Shown piece by piece: positions 9,191 through 18,575 of a DNA stretch of 64,000 bases (the stretch's first letter is position 1; every line of letters begins with the position of its first letter). A program made the translations under genes and the position numbers. The notes under the pieces were generated by a model. The model searched no databases and was not told the origin of the DNA. It worked only from the letters and a program-made list of their open reading frames with translations. The stretch comes from Chryseobacterium sp. ISL-80 (GTDB taxonomy: Bacteria > Bacillota > Bacilli > Bacillales > Cytobacillaceae): contig JAGGQZ010000007.1 in assembly GCA_018613055.1 (NCBI GenBank), positions 71,377-135,376 of the forward strand, given 5' to 3'.

Positions 9191-10274
9191 ATGTCATTTT
9201 CTTTGCATGTTTCGAATTTGTCCCCCGAACAAGTTGCCTTCAGTTATTCAGCTGCCCATGAAGCCATGATGGCGCTTCATGTCTTTCATGACAGCAAGCA
9301 TCATCCTCTCCATATCCAATGGGTCATCAATGCCAGGAAAAATATTAATCCTGCCTTAAAACAGGAAATAGATGCATTCAGTTTTCTATTTAAAAGGCCC
9401 GTGGTGACGTTTTGGGCCCTTCAGGGGGCTTTCTGCCTTCCAATCATTTGAAGATGGCCTGGCTGAGCTAAATGACAGCCCTCCCGCCTCTTTCTCCCGT
9501 ACGATTATGGAAACGATTTTGAATCATAGAGGAGAAGCATCCGACCTGCAGCTGCAAAGCGATTTTATCCAGTACACAAACAATCGATATCCGCAGTCAA
9601 AGGAGATTATTCTGGAATTGGTCAATAAACCTGACTTCATTCGTCAGCGTTTTATTGACATGCTGGGGGCCTTTTGGACTCATGCTGTAAAACGTGAGTG
9701 GAATATGATTGAAGATCTTTTTTTGAAAGATATCGCCTTCCGGGGTAAGAAGCTGATGAATGATGGAGTTTTCGCCTTACTGGGCAGCCTTTCACAAGAA
9801 ATAGACATTAATCTGACTGAAAAGAAGGTGGTCATAAGGAGAATCTCAAAAGCGGAGATTCATTTTGATGAGGATGAAGAGTTGCTTTTGATTCCGACAT
9901 ACTTCGCCTGGCCTCACCTATTTGTTAACCTGTATCCTTCTGTAGGAATTAACTACTCTGTCAGGGAGAATGAGCGTGAGGCAACAAGACCCATGCCGCC
10001 GGAAGATCTGCTGCGGTTCTTCCACTCACTTGGCGACTACAGCAGGCTGCAGATCGTCAAATATTTAGCCCAAAAGCCGCGTTCGACCAGGCAATTGGCT
10101 GAATTGATGGGCATGACTGAAGGAGCAATATCGAAACATATTAAATTGCTGAAAGATGCTGGTTTAGCAGAATCGAAACGGGAGAGTTACTATGTGTTCC
10201 ATTATTTGCTGCAACAGCCCTTCCATGATTTTTCGATGGGATTGTCCGAGTATATTAAAAGGACAGATCCGTAA
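9191..10274 (+). pseudogene. Frameshifted ArsR-family transcriptional regulator (DUF5937-like N-terminus)
   Basis: Two reading frames make one protein. The first (ATG at 9191, with GGAGTGAG upstream) encodes the N-terminal SFSLHVSNLSPEQVAFSYSA part and ends at a stop near 9451. The second is open from about 9420 to 10274 in the +1 frame and continues the same domain (RGLSAFQSFEDGLAELNDSPP), then carries a C-terminal ArsR winged helix (FFHSLGDYSRLQIVKYLAQ... TEGAISKHIKLLKDAGL). Skipping one base near 9410–9430, where TTTTGGGCCC and GGGGG runs occur, restores a single protein of about 360 residues. It is either a recent pseudogene or a base-call error. The METILN ATG at 9507 has no ribosome site. 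Confidence 0.8.
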
Positions 10275-10314
10275 GAGACCCGTCCTTTCTGATAGAGGTT
10301 ATTGCAGGATTAAC

Positions 10315-10887
10315 TCATTTATCTCTGAATTTAAGCATTAACTTTGTAAACCAATATGCGGTGTACACAATGCCAATATCAATCAGTAAAATATAAAATT
10401 GATGCATCCCTCTCTCGATTTTCACCAAACCTATATACTTTTCGAAAGAAGCAAACACAAATGCAAAAACAGCACTTAGCAACGCGGAATATATATAAAA
10501 GTTCTTATTATGATTCGTACAATATTGATATACAAGCAAAAAACCCACTGGCAAGGCAGAGGCCGTCATACTAAGGGCTGGAGGAAACCAGGGAGAGAGA
10601 AAGTATGTATGAATGAAATGACTGTAATTTGCAAGGATCTGTTCGGTATAGGTCCACAGAATATGAACTGTATAGCCGAAGAAAAAAATCTCGAATAATC
10701 TTTTTCGATCGATTAAAAAATATAATAAAATCAATGGCAGCAGCAGAAAAGCTAAAACCATCCAGAACTGCCAGTTCCCCATATCGGAGTATTGATGCCA
10801 ATAGGAGGAAATTAACTTTGTCAGCTCATCATTTTTTTCAGTTATTTGCTTCCAATAATCCTGGTAACTCAATGAAATAACCCCCAA
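10315..10887 (-). CDS. CBO0543-like integral membrane protein
   Basis: A protein of up to 190 residues with about five hydrophobic segments (FWMVLAFLLLPLILLYFLI, IFFFGYTVHILW, SMTASALPVGFLLVYQY, FYIYSALLSAVFAFVFASF, FYILLIDIGIVYTAYWF). The layout resembles small CBO0543-type membrane proteins common in Bacillus, whose function is unknown. The frame opens at a TTG (10887); a second TTG five codons in has GGGGG eight bases upstream and may be the true start. Single gene, convergent with the frameshifted regulator. Confidence 0.6.
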   Translation of the reverse strand: MGVISLSYQDYWKQITEKNDELTKLISSYWHQYSDMGNWQFWMVLAFLLLPLILLYFLIDRKRLFEIFFFGYTVHILWTYTEQILANYSHFIHTYFLSPWFPPALSMTASALPVGFLLVYQYCTNHNKNFYIYSALLSAVFAFVFASFEKYIGLVKIERGMHQFYILLIDIGIVYTAYWFTKLMLKFRDK

Positions 10888-11041
10888 TCCATACAGGCAA
10901 TATTTCTTTTTTAGTAAGTTTCCGCTAAAGAGGGAGGTTATATACCAAGCTCAGACATAATTCCATGTATCGCTAACTATTTTTTCATGCTGGCATCCAT
11001 TTTTCAATCGTTTGGTAAGGTCCCCTTCCGCTCAAGCGAGT

Positions 11042-11764
11042 TCACATTAACCCAGAACCCTCAATCAGCAAGTAAATCCCTGTAAACAACAAAATGAGAT
11101 AGGTCAGAATCCGAAAAACATTTTGATTAACCCATTTGAACAATACTTGTCCCAAAAGCAGCCCAATAGAAACCAAAGGCAACGCCCACAGACTGGATAC
11201 CCAGACGGTCTTATTGGTTCCGACGAATATAACCTGTATCAATAAACTGACAAGGTAGATAAATAAGTAAAAGGCTAGTGTAGTGCCCCTTAATTTTTCT
11301 TTTTCGGCCTGTGTTCCTGAAAAGTATAATAATATCGGTGGCCCTGGCATGCCTATGCTGGTTGTGAGAGATCCTGAGAGCCCTCCAACAAACATGTCCC
11401 TCGTCTTATTTTGGCGAATACGGAATTGAAGGATCAGCATCAAAGTTAACACTAAAATGATCAAGCTAATTCCCAGCTTTAATCTATTCATATCGATTAA
11501 CAAAAAGACGATAATTCCAACAGGCAGACCGAGAACACTCCCTGCCACGAACCTTCTAAGTGTTCCAAAATCAATATCCTTCCTGATTTTCATGATCAAG
11601 GCACTGCATATGACTAAAGATAGGATTAAGTTTATTTGAATAGCCTCACCCGGTTCAAACAGCAGCAGAAGAAATGGCGTAGCCAAGATTGAAAACCCAA
11701 ATCCTGTACTTGTTTGAAGAACGGACGCGACAAGTATGATGATGATAAAAGCGATTGTCTCCAT
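11042..11764 (-). CDS. TSUP (TauE/SafE) family membrane permease
   Basis: A 240-residue protein with eight or so hydrophobic helices and the two family repeats, each starting with a small-residue helix: VASVLQTSTGFGFSILATPF near the N-terminus and GGLSGSLTTSIGMPGPPILLY in the middle. The family moves sulphur-containing anions and organic acids such as sulphite and sulphoacetate; the substrate here cannot be told. The ATG at 11764 follows GGAGGGG. Monocistronic by appearance. Confidence 0.85.
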   Translation of the reverse strand: METIAFIIIILVASVLQTSTGFGFSILATPFLLLLFEPGEAIQINLILSLVICSALIMKIRKDIDFGTLRRFVAGSVLGLPVGIIVFLLIDMNRLKLGISLIILVLTLMLILQFRIRQNKTRDMFVGGLSGSLTTSIGMPGPPILLYFSGTQAEKEKLRGTTLAFYLFIYLVSLLIQVIFVGTNKTVWVSSLWALPLVSIGLLLGQVLFKWVNQNVFRILTYLILLFTGIYLLIEGSGLM

Positions 11765-11900
11765 ATAGGCCCCTCCTTCTTCGCTTCAAAAATGACAGAA
11801 AAAAAAGATACCGTTTTTAAACAGTATCTCCTCAATAGCTATTTTAGCATTTCATTCCTGCTTCTGTAACAGTATCAATTTAATTTAAAATCACTGCATA

Positions 11901-13064
11901 CTACTTGGCCAACGGCTTTTGCGGCACAAGGAGTGCATCTTCATCGATATCAAATTTAGGATGATGATTGAAATATGGGGTTTCTACTCCCTTTGGTGTA
12001 CAAGCGATGTAAAAGAAGCAGGCAGGAAATTTTTCTGCATAATATGCAAAGTCTTCAGATGGAGACATGACCGGGAATTCCTTCACTTCTTTAATATCTT
12101 TGTCATTCATGGCGCGCAGACTTTGTGCAACCTTTGCTGTAAGCTCCGGATTATTGTATAAAGGAGGATAATCTGGAGTGTAAGTCAACTCACAGGTTAC
12201 GTCAAATTCTTCTGCAATCCCCCTGGCAATCCGCTTCACTTCTTTTTCTATCTTTTCTTTTGTTTCTATGGCCATATAGCGAATATCGCCTTCAAGCTCC
12301 ACGCTATCCTTAATTACGTTAAAAGTACCTTTTCCATCAAAAGACCCGATCGTAATCACGCCGTTTTCGAACGGGCTTAATCTACGGCTGATAATGGTCT
12401 GGGATGCTGTTACGAAATGCGCAGCAGCTACAATCGCATCGTTTGCGAGATGAGGAGAGGAACCGTGCCCACCCCTTCCCTGCACCTTCAATTTCATGTA
12501 GGCCCGTCCATTAAAAGAGTAGCCCGAATGGTATCCGACTGTTCCCGCAGGCCCCATCGGCAGCAGATGAATACCATAAATCGCATCTAAATCATCAATC
12601 AATCCAGATTCAACAATACTTTTGGCTCCTCCTGGAGGAACCTCTTCAGCATGCTGGTGAATGACTTTGATTGTACCAGGGATAGAGTCTTTTAGTTGAA
12701 TTAAGCAATCAGCTAATACCAACAGATATGCCGTGTGTCCATCGTGAGCACAAGCATGCATGACACCTTCATTCATTGATTTAAACGGTACATCCGTTTC
12801 TTCCGGAATTGGGAGTGCGTCAAAATCAGCCCGAAGGCCAATGGTTTTACCAGGCTTTCCACCATTTATGGTGACTATGATTCCATAACCATTCCCAACA
12901 TTCGTGTGGATCTCTACATCCTTGCCTTTATAAAAATCTACGATGTACTGAGCCGTTTTCTCTTCTTTGAATGATACCTCAGGATATTGATGTAAATGCC
13001 GGCGGATTTTGATCATTTCATCTTTACGTGATTCTAACATGGTCATTAATTTGTTTTTCAACAT
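11901..13064 (-). CDS. M20 family metallopeptidase / amidohydrolase
   Basis: A 387-residue protein of the M20D amidohydrolase group (hippurate hydrolase, N-acyl amino acid deacylase). Visible motifs are the metal-binding HACAHDGHTAYLL, HQHAEEVPPGGA with the catalytic acidic pair, YGIHLLP and the dimerisation-domain GRGGHGSSPH. It should remove an acyl group from an N-acyl amino acid in the cytoplasm, using a two-metal site. The start at 13064 has AAAGGA upstream. No operon partner shows the substrate. Confidence 0.88.
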   Translation of the reverse strand: MLKNKLMTMLESRKDEMIKIRRHLHQYPEVSFKEEKTAQYIVDFYKGKDVEIHTNVGNGYGIIVTINGGKPGKTIGLRADFDALPIPEETDVPFKSMNEGVMHACAHDGHTAYLLVLADCLIQLKDSIPGTIKVIHQHAEEVPPGGAKSIVESGLIDDLDAIYGIHLLPMGPAGTVGYHSGYSFNGRAYMKLKVQGRGGHGSSPHLANDAIVAAAHFVTASQTIISRRLSPFENGVITIGSFDGKGTFNVIKDSVELEGDIRYMAIETKEKIEKEVKRIARGIAEEFDVTCELTYTPDYPPLYNNPELTAKVAQSLRAMNDKDIKEVKEFPVMSPSEDFAYYAEKFPACFFYIACTPKGVETPYFNHHPKFDIDEDALLVPQKPLAK

Positions 13065-13388
13065 TTTTCAAGTCCTTTCTGACAGTACAGAATTGGAAAT
13101 ATTCCATTACACTAGAAATTCTACTGCTATCGATGCTTTATTTCTTTTTAATTACCTATCCTTAAATATAAAATAAATTTCACTTATAACCTAGAAAAGG
13201 GAGTCAAGTACTAGACCGGTACCAGACTCCCTCTTCAATTTTCTTACGTTACAGTTCACCCTATTGATATAACTTGCACTTTATAATATATCTCGGAACT
13301 CTTTTACTTATATCAGGAAGCCCAAGAATATCCTTACCAATCATGATTTCGTTATTATTAGTCCGTTATTATCTTCAATAGCTAATAT
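13065..13388. other. Intergenic region between 2OG oxygenase and M20 genes
   Basis: AT-rich; the only clear structure is the hairpin at 13199–13231. No gene seen. Confidence 0.5.
13195..13231 (-). terminator. Probable terminator of the 2OG-Fe(II) oxygenase gene
   Basis: GGGAGTC (13199–13205) pairs with GACTCCC (13225–13231), with an inner GTAC repeat; TTTT follows on the minus strand. Confidence 0.55.
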
Positions 13389-13994
13389 TCAATACTGTGG
13401 TTTTTCTCGAAACCATAAGGTCGCAATCCATTTCTCTCCATCTATTAATGGACGAGATCCATGCTTTGAGAGTAATTGGACTTGATTTGTTTCTTTATTA
13501 AAATTTTCAAAAACCAATAAGTTTCCCTGGATTGGGGAAATGTCGAGAGAAAGTGCTGGGAAGAAAGTTTCTCCTCCAGCATCCACACTATTTAAATAAA
13601 GAAGGGCTGTATAGGTTCGTTGTCCGCCTTTAAGTAAGTACTCTTTCCCAAGTTTGCTAGAAGATTGAAAAGTATCGAAATGCGCATTGAACTTACCTCC
13701 AGGCTGGTATCTGACAATTTGCAGCTTCTCCGCATGGTAAAGTGGCTGTCCCACAATGGAAGCAATCCGCTCAGATATTTGCAGGACATTTTCGTTGATA
13801 TTGTGATGTAACCAGGCATGTTCTGACTTCCGTGCGCTGGAAAATGACTTTTTCGAGTCTCCCACAACAGCTGACGGCTTTAGCTTTCCTTTGGCTAAAT
13901 CTATCAGCTCTTTACATTCTTTCTCGTTTACTACATTTTCATAATAAGCTATAAAGGGGCTTTTATCATGGTAAATAATAGCCGGCTCCTTCAT
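13389..13994 (-). CDS. 2-oxoglutarate/Fe(II)-dependent oxygenase, prolyl 4-hydroxylase type
   Basis: A 201-residue protein starting at the ATG at 13994, which has GGAGGTG at proper spacing; an upstream in-frame start at 14015 lacks one. The iron triad is His105 and Asp107 in HFDTF and His178 in SKHGSRP; Lys188 in GEKW should bind the 2-oxoglutarate carboxylate. The architecture matches the P4Hc family (collagen-like prolyl hydroxylases), and bacterial members hydroxylate prolines in proteins or peptides. The target is unknown; no collagen-like gene is in the window. Confidence 0.85.
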   Translation of the reverse strand: MKEPAIIYHDKSPFIAYYENVVNEKECKELIDLAKGKLKPSAVVGDSKKSFSSARKSEHAWLHHNINENVLQISERIASIVGQPLYHAEKLQIVRYQPGGKFNAHFDTFQSSSKLGKEYLLKGGQRTYTALLYLNSVDAGGETFFPALSLDISPIQGNLLVFENFNKETNQVQLLSKHGSRPLIDGEKWIATLWFREKPQY

Positions 13995-14091
13995 TAAATG
14001 CACCTCCATTGTCATTAATCTATTCTTTAAATTATGTAGTGGAAGTGTTTAATGTGAATATACTTTACAACTTAATGAAACCCCCTATCCC

Positions 14092-14126
14092 AATAAAAAA
14101 GAGAGCAATATAATTACTGCTCTCTT
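14092..14126 (-). terminator. Terminator of the MBL-fold gene
   Basis: Arms AAGAGAGCA and TGCTCTCTT around a 9-nt loop; a T run follows on the minus strand. Confidence 0.7.
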
Positions 14127-14184
14127 GTCCAGTATGAATTCTATTCGTACCTCAGTATAAAGCGATTGCTGATTGAATCAACAT

Positions 14185-15033
14185 CTAATAACCATTTACA
14201 AAATCAGCAATTGTTTCTCTTTCGTCTTCTGTAAGTTCCCTTTTTACATGCTTTTCGTATTCCCCAATGATTTTTTGTTGATTACCACCGCAAATATCTG
14301 TATAGTTCGCAATGGTTCTAAGCATAGCAGCTTCCTTATTAAATTCATTTTTTGAAATCGCCTTTTGATGCGAAAGTATATATGTTTCTGCATCAAATGC
14401 TTCTAATTCATCTAATAGCCGAAGCGTTTCCTTGATTGTGTAGTTTTGTTTTTCGGAAAAAATATCAGGATAAATACAGTCACCAAGAAAGAGGATTTTT
14501 TCTTCTTTAATATACACGATCACTGAATCGGCAGCGTGATCCCCTCCAACGTGCTGTATGATACACGTAACACCACCAAGGTCAATTTCCACGCGTTTTT
14601 CAAAAGTTAAATCTGGCAAGACAATGGTGATATCTCGGTGATCTGGGAATTCCTCCTTGATTGCCTTCGCACAAAATTCAATTTCCGATCCTTCCTCCAC
14701 TCGTGCATCTATTGCTTCATCTGACCATGAAAGCGGGATTAGCTTCTCCATTTCTTGTTTCGTTTTTTTAGAAGCAAGAGAAACGATATCAGGGAATGCT
14801 GAAAGACCAAAAATATGATCCCAATGCCAGTGAGTAAGAACAACCATATCAGGATTAGGGACTTCCCTTTTTAAAAGTTCGCTCAGAAAATAATTTGCAT
14901 GGTCTTCCGAGTTGCCTGCATCGATCATTAATGTCTTTTTATTGCCCACTACCATCCCCAGAATGGGCCGGTCGGTTACCGATACGGGGGTGATGTACCA
15001 AAAACTCCTGCCTATCTTGTTTATTGAATGCAT
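14185..15033 (-). CDS. MBL-fold metallo-hydrolase
   Basis: A 282-residue metallo-beta-lactamase-fold protein. The metal motif HWHWDH is at residues 68–73 (THWHWDHIFG), followed by GGDHAADSV and FLGDCIYPD for the remaining metal ligands and a late His in ILSHQ. The family hydrolyses thioesters, lactones, phosphodiesters and other bonds; nothing here picks one. The ATG at 15033 opens the frame. Single gene flanked by unrelated genes. Confidence 0.85.
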   Translation of the reverse strand: MHSINKIGRSFWYITPVSVTDRPILGMVVGNKKTLMIDAGNSEDHANYFLSELLKREVPNPDMVVLTHWHWDHIFGLSAFPDIVSLASKKTKQEMEKLIPLSWSDEAIDARVEEGSEIEFCAKAIKEEFPDHRDITIVLPDLTFEKRVEIDLGGVTCIIQHVGGDHAADSVIVYIKEEKILFLGDCIYPDIFSEKQNYTIKETLRLLDELEAFDAETYILSHQKAISKNEFNKEAAMLRTIANYTDICGGNQQKIIGEYEKHVKRELTEDERETIADFVNGY

Positions 15034-15253
15034 ATAGGGTTGCCTACCTTCTTTATTTAGTGAATTTTCCCTAGCCCATTTGTGGCATTCAGCAACTACA
15101 CTTTTTTTAAAAAATGAAACCCCAATTATTTAGGAAATAGTTCATCGCAATCTACTACATGAGGTTTTATAATTTAAAACTCATCTCTTGTTCTATAATA
15201 CATAAATGTTAAGCAAATACTAAATGCAACTTGTTTTTAATGGAGTGATTTTA

Positions 15254-15877
15254 ATGTCACATAAAATGAATAGTTCTTCGATTCATTTTCTCTTGTTATT
15301 GGTGGCTTTACTTGTATTTATTTGGTCCCTGACTAAACCGGAGGAAGGATATATGGTTTTGTTGGTGGAGGTTTTACCTTCAGTATTGGCAATACTATTT
15401 TTAGTATTAACATACAATCAGTTTCGCCTTACCACTGTTTCCTATATCATCATTACCTTTCTTGTCATTTTAACGTTTGTAGGGGGGCATTATTCTTATT
15501 CTAAAGTTCCTCTCTTTACATGGATCAAAAATTATTTCGATTTACAGAGAAACCACTACGATCGGTTTGGTCATTTTCTTAAGGGGTCTATTGTAATAGT
15601 GATAATAGAGATATTATTAAGGAAAACAGCTTTATCGAAAAGTAAAACCACAAATTTTATTGCTTTATGTATAACCCTAGCAATCGGGGCTTTCTACGAA
15701 ATCATTGAGTGGACAAGTGCAAAAATAGGGAAAGAAGGGAAAGTTACAAAAGATTTTTTAGGTATGCAGGGAGACATATGGGATGCCCAGTGGGATATGG
15801 CACTTTTACTGGTAGGTTCCATTCTTTCACTTTTTATTATAAAAATCCTTTATAAGGAATTAGAAAGATCCAGATAA
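15254..15877 (+). CDS. DUF2238 (YjdF-like) integral membrane protein
   Basis: A 207-residue protein with about six membrane helices. The conserved DUF2238 features are present: HYDRFGHFLKG, the GAFYEIIEW motif and the C-terminal QGDIWDAQWDMALLLVGS. Family function is unknown. The ATG at 15254 has GGAGTGA upstream; an earlier in-frame ATG at 15224 does not. It is the only rightward gene between the frameshifted regulator and yyaC and has its own terminator. Confidence 0.8.
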   Translation: MSHKMNSSSIHFLLLLVALLVFIWSLTKPEEGYMVLLVEVLPSVLAILFLVLTYNQFRLTTVSYIIITFLVILTFVGGHYSYSKVPLFTWIKNYFDLQRNHYDRFGHFLKGSIVIVIIEILLRKTALSKSKTTNFIALCITLAIGAFYEIIEWTSAKIGKEGKVTKDFLGMQGDIWDAQWDMALLLVGSILSLFIIKILYKELERSR

Positions 15878-15941
15878 TGGGTTGATATCTATTTAAAATA
15901 ATGCAGGTGCAACATTGGAGCAACAAGATAGATGGCCAAAT

Positions 15942-15974
15942 AAGCCGAGTTATTATTCATAACTTGGCTTTTTG
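15942..15974 (+). terminator. Terminator of the DUF2238 gene
   Basis: AAGCCGAGTTAT (15942–15953) pairs with ATAACTTGGCTT (15959–15970), followed by TTT. Confidence 0.7.
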
Positions 15975-16010
15975 GATACTGTTATTATTTTCATACATCT
16001 AAAACCTCAT

Positions 16011-16490
16011 TTACTTATGATACGGTTCATTCCGGTTTATCCTGAAAGCACGATAAATCTGCTCAACAAGGATCAATCGCATTAGCTGATGAGGGAAAGT
16101 CATTTTCGAGAAAGACAGCTGCTCATCTGCCCTTTTCAAAACTTCATCACTCAGTCCAAGCGACCCGCCGATTACAAAGGCAATTTTACTTTTTCCGTAG
16201 GTGGCGAGTTTATCGAGTCTGTCTGCAAGTTCTTCTGACGATTTCAGCTTGCCGTTTATGGCCAGGGCAATGACATAGGTATCCTGGCCGATTTTAGAGA
16301 GGATTCGCTCGCCTTCTTTTTGCTTAACCTGGACCATTTCTGTTTCACTTAATTCCTCTGGTGCTTTTTCATCTGGTACTTCGAAAACTTCTACTTTTGC
16401 GTAGCTTCCGAGTCGTTTAAGATATTCTTCTATTCCCTGTTTGAGGTATTTTTCTTTCAATTTGCCAACCGTTACGATTGAGATATTCAC
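16011..16490 (-). CDS. rlmH: 23S rRNA (pseudouridine-1915 N3)-methyltransferase
   Basis: The GTG at 16490 gives 159 residues, exactly the usual RlmH length; the frame extends to another GTG at 16502. Begins [22 protein letters not shown] and ends with the SPOUT-fold knot signature ([13 protein letters not shown] ... [26 protein letters not shown]). It methylates pseudouridine 1915 in helix 69 of 23S rRNA on assembled 70S ribosomes. Position next to yyzF and htrC matches Bacillus (yydA). Confidence 0.96.
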   Translation of the reverse strand: MNISIVTVGKLKEKYLKQGIEEYLKRLGSYAKVEVFEVPDEKAPEELSETEMVQVKQKEGERILSKIGQDTYVIALAINGKLKSSEELADRLDKLATYGKSKIAFVIGGSLGLSDEVLKRADEQLSFSKMTFPHQLMRLILVEQIYRAFRINRNEPYHK

Positions 16491-16536
16491 AGGCAGCCCC
16501 ACTTTACAAACAGATTACAAACAGTTTACAAACAAT

Positions 16537-16822
16537 CTATCCACAAAAGTTATCCACATATTCACATCGATATCCACATTTAGTAGGCGATCATTCGTTC
16601 GCCACAATATATACAGCGGGTTGTCCACAGTATCCACAGACAAACTCCGACTTATCAACAGCCTCTAATTTCGTTAATTGAGGTGCAACTTCAAATTCAT
16701 CCACCGCTTCATCCAGTGCCAACTCTACATGTTCAGCACAGCAATACTTCATTATTCTCATCCTTTCAGCTTCTTTTAATATGATTATCATTTGCTTAAA
16801 TTCATTAATAAATTTATCCACA
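16537..16822. other. DnaA-box cluster outside oriC
   Basis: DnaA boxes: TTATCCACA at 16550–16558 and 16814–16822 (perfect); CTATCCACA 16537–16545; ATATCCACA 16570–16578; TTGTCCACA 16621–16629; GTATCCACA 16630–16638; TTATCAACA 16652–16660. All face the same way. The cluster covers the rlmH start region and the yyzF gene, about 36 kb from dnaA. Confidence 0.75.
16591..16752 (-). CDS. yyzF: CxxH/CxxC protein (YyzF-like)
   Basis: The ATG at 16752 has AAAGGATGAG upstream and gives a 53-residue protein, MKYCCAEHVELALDEAVDEF..., with the paired CCAEH and CGYCGQPAVYIV metal-binding motifs. The frame is open upstream to 16830 but without a better ribosome site. Such small zinc-ribbon-like proteins are conserved next to rlmH in Bacillus and have no known function. 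Several DnaA boxes fall inside the coding sequence (TTGTCCACA, TTATCAACA). Confidence 0.85.
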   Translation of the reverse strand: MKYCCAEHVELALDEAVDEFEVAPQLTKLEAVDKSEFVCGYCGQPAVYIVANE

Positions 16823-16849
16823 AGGACCATTTTAACATACGAAAAGCGG

Positions 16850-16965
16850 AAGCGCCTTGGTCAATCCCGACAAGCGCTGGAGGACCTGACAGTGAAGTCG
16901 TTCTTTGACTTCATTGGCAGGTCTGAAGCGTCTCGAGGGGTTAGGCGCTAGAGCTAGACACTATT
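16850..16965. repeat. Dispersed palindromic repeat
   Basis: Outer AGCGCC/GGCGCT, middle GACCTG/CAGGTC and inner GAAGTC/GACTTC arms nest into a long hairpin. The opening motif (AAGCGGAAGCGCCTTGGTC) is a type of interspersed repeat often met in Bacillus intergenic DNA; a diverged relative starts at 33490. Confidence 0.6.
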
Positions 16966-16993
16966 CTTAATACAAACTTTATACTTCTTATCA

Positions 16994-17030
16994 GAAAAAA
17001 ACAGGAAGCTTTCATTCCGCCTCCTGTTTT
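16994..17030 (-). terminator. htrC terminator
   Basis: AAAACAGGAAGC and GCCTCCTGTTTT arms with a T run on the minus strand, just after the htrC stop. Confidence 0.8.
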
Positions 17031-17042
17031 TATTCACAACGA

Positions 17043-18281
17043 CTATAAGGTTTCTCCGCCCAGCTTCATTGTTGTTTCTTCTAGCTGGCCATTCCGATAG
17101 TACTTGACCTGCATATCGTCGCCGACCTTCTTTTTGTTATACAGATGCTTTCGGAGATCGACTACATCGCGAATTTCCTCGCCATCCATTTCGACAATGA
17201 CATCATATTCCTTCAGTCCTGCCTTGTCTGCCGGTGAATTCGGCTCTACGCCTCTGATTGCAACGCCGTAATTCACTTCCTTAGGAAGCTTTAATGTATT
17301 CTGTTGGTGATAGGATGAAATCTCATTAACAGAAGCCAATTCAACGCCCATGAATGGTCTTTTCACTTCACCGGTCTTCTCAAGGTCATCAATGATGGGA
17401 GCTGCATAATTGATAGGAATGGATAATCCAATTCCTTCTACAGCACTCTGGGCAATTTTCATCGAGTTGATGCCGATCACTTGCCCTTCGATATTGATCA
17501 AGGCCCCGCCACTATTGCCGGGGTTGATGGCTGCATCGGTCTGAAGCACTTCAGCCTGCCAGTCAGGTGTCCCGTCCTGGTTGACGTCGACCGGGATGGC
17601 ACGCTCCAGGCCTGAGATAATACCCTGGGTAACGGATCCAGAAAAAGTTAGGCCCAGTGGATTTCCGATGGCGATGACTGGTTCACCAGGCTTCAGTTTT
17701 TCAGAATTCCCAAACTCAGCTACGACCTTAATCTGCTCCGCAGGCACTTCCAACACCGCCAGGTCCGTCCAAATATCGCTTCCTAAAAGCTTTGCTGGGA
17801 TTTTTGTCCCGTCGCTAAGGCTGACCTCAAGCTCAGAAGCCTCTGCTACAACATGGTGATTCGTAACAATATAGGCTTTGTCTCCTGCCTTTTTATAAAC
17901 CACACCAGATCCTGTTCCTCCAGATTCCTGGGTTTGTCCCCAGAAGTTCGTGCTTTCCTGGATATTCGTAATGCCGACAACTGCATCTCCAGCCTTGTCG
18001 ACAGCATCGGTAATCTGGGAATAAACATCAACAGAAACATTTTTTTTCGCAGTAATATCTTCTTTGTCGTCTTCCGACCGTTCATCATCTGTTACGGCTG
18101 ATTGATTATTTGGTTGAATTTTATATGGCAGCACATCCAAGTTCGATAACAGGGGAATCGAGAAAATCACCAATAACGCCCCAATGACTGCGCCTGCCAG
18201 GCTGGCCCAGAAAAAGCCGCCTTTCCTGCTGTTTTGCGGTTTATACCGACCTTGATAATCCTGATCATCGTAATAACCCAA
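17043..18281 (-). CDS. htrC: HtrA-type membrane serine protease with PDZ domain
   Basis: A 412-residue protease: short cytoplasmic N-terminus, one membrane helix at about 23–46, linker, then a trypsin-like domain with His143 (TNHHVV), Asp173 (TDLAVL) and Ser257 (NPGNSGGA), and a C-terminal PDZ domain (about 310–400, GVAIRGVEPNSPADKAGLKEYDVI). It degrades or refolds misfolded proteins outside the membrane. It starts at a TTG (18281) after GGTGG. This is the yyxA/htrC position next to walJ in Bacillus. A terminator and a MITE separate it from the wal operon, so it likely has its own promoter. Confidence 0.93.
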   Translation of the reverse strand: MGYYDDQDYQGRYKPQNSRKGGFFWASLAGAVIGALLVIFSIPLLSNLDVLPYKIQPNNQSAVTDDERSEDDKEDITAKKNVSVDVYSQITDAVDKAGDAVVGITNIQESTNFWGQTQESGGTGSGVVYKKAGDKAYIVTNHHVVAEASELEVSLSDGTKIPAKLLGSDIWTDLAVLEVPAEQIKVVAEFGNSEKLKPGEPVIAIGNPLGLTFSGSVTQGIISGLERAIPVDVNQDGTPDWQAEVLQTDAAINPGNSGGALINIEGQVIGINSMKIAQSAVEGIGLSIPINYAAPIIDDLEKTGEVKRPFMGVELASVNEISSYHQQNTLKLPKEVNYGVAIRGVEPNSPADKAGLKEYDVIVEMDGEEIRDVVDLRKHLYNKKKVGDDMQVKYYRNGQLEETTMKLGGETL

Positions 18282-18326
18282 TGTCCACCAACCCTTTCAT
18301 TGACCACTAGATACATCGTTTTTATA

Positions 18327-18512
18327 AGGCTCTTTTCTCAAACTTTGTTGCTATTGACTACAAAATGGAATTGAATGACCTAATTTTTTTCATAAAATTA
18401 AAGCTTATTATGAGAAAAGAGCTTGTACACTTAGAAACGAACTGCATAATGGCTTTATAGCACGTTAAAATCGGCTATAAGATTTTAACAACAATCTTTA
18501 CGAAAACAGCCT
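18327..18512. mobile_element. MITE, copy 1 (186 bp)
   Basis: Ends are inverted repeats of 24 bp with 19 matches (left AGGCTCTTTTCTCAAAC, right reverse-complement AGGCTGTTTTCGTAAAG). A 6-bp direct repeat TTTATA flanks it (18321–18326 and 18513–18518). Inside, TGAGAAAAGAGC (18411–18422) is the inverse of the left end, and GTTAAAATC...GATTTTAAC forms another hairpin. No coding capacity. It lies between htrC and the wal terminator. Confidence 0.85.
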
Positions 18513-18575
18513 TTTATACAAAATATTATACTACCTGTCATGATATTTTCTAAATCATAAGCCTTTTTAAGCATT

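Noticed and set aside
9507..10274. Independent regulator gene starting at 9507
   Set aside because: No ribosome site, and the same frame is open upstream with sequence that continues the N-terminal half.
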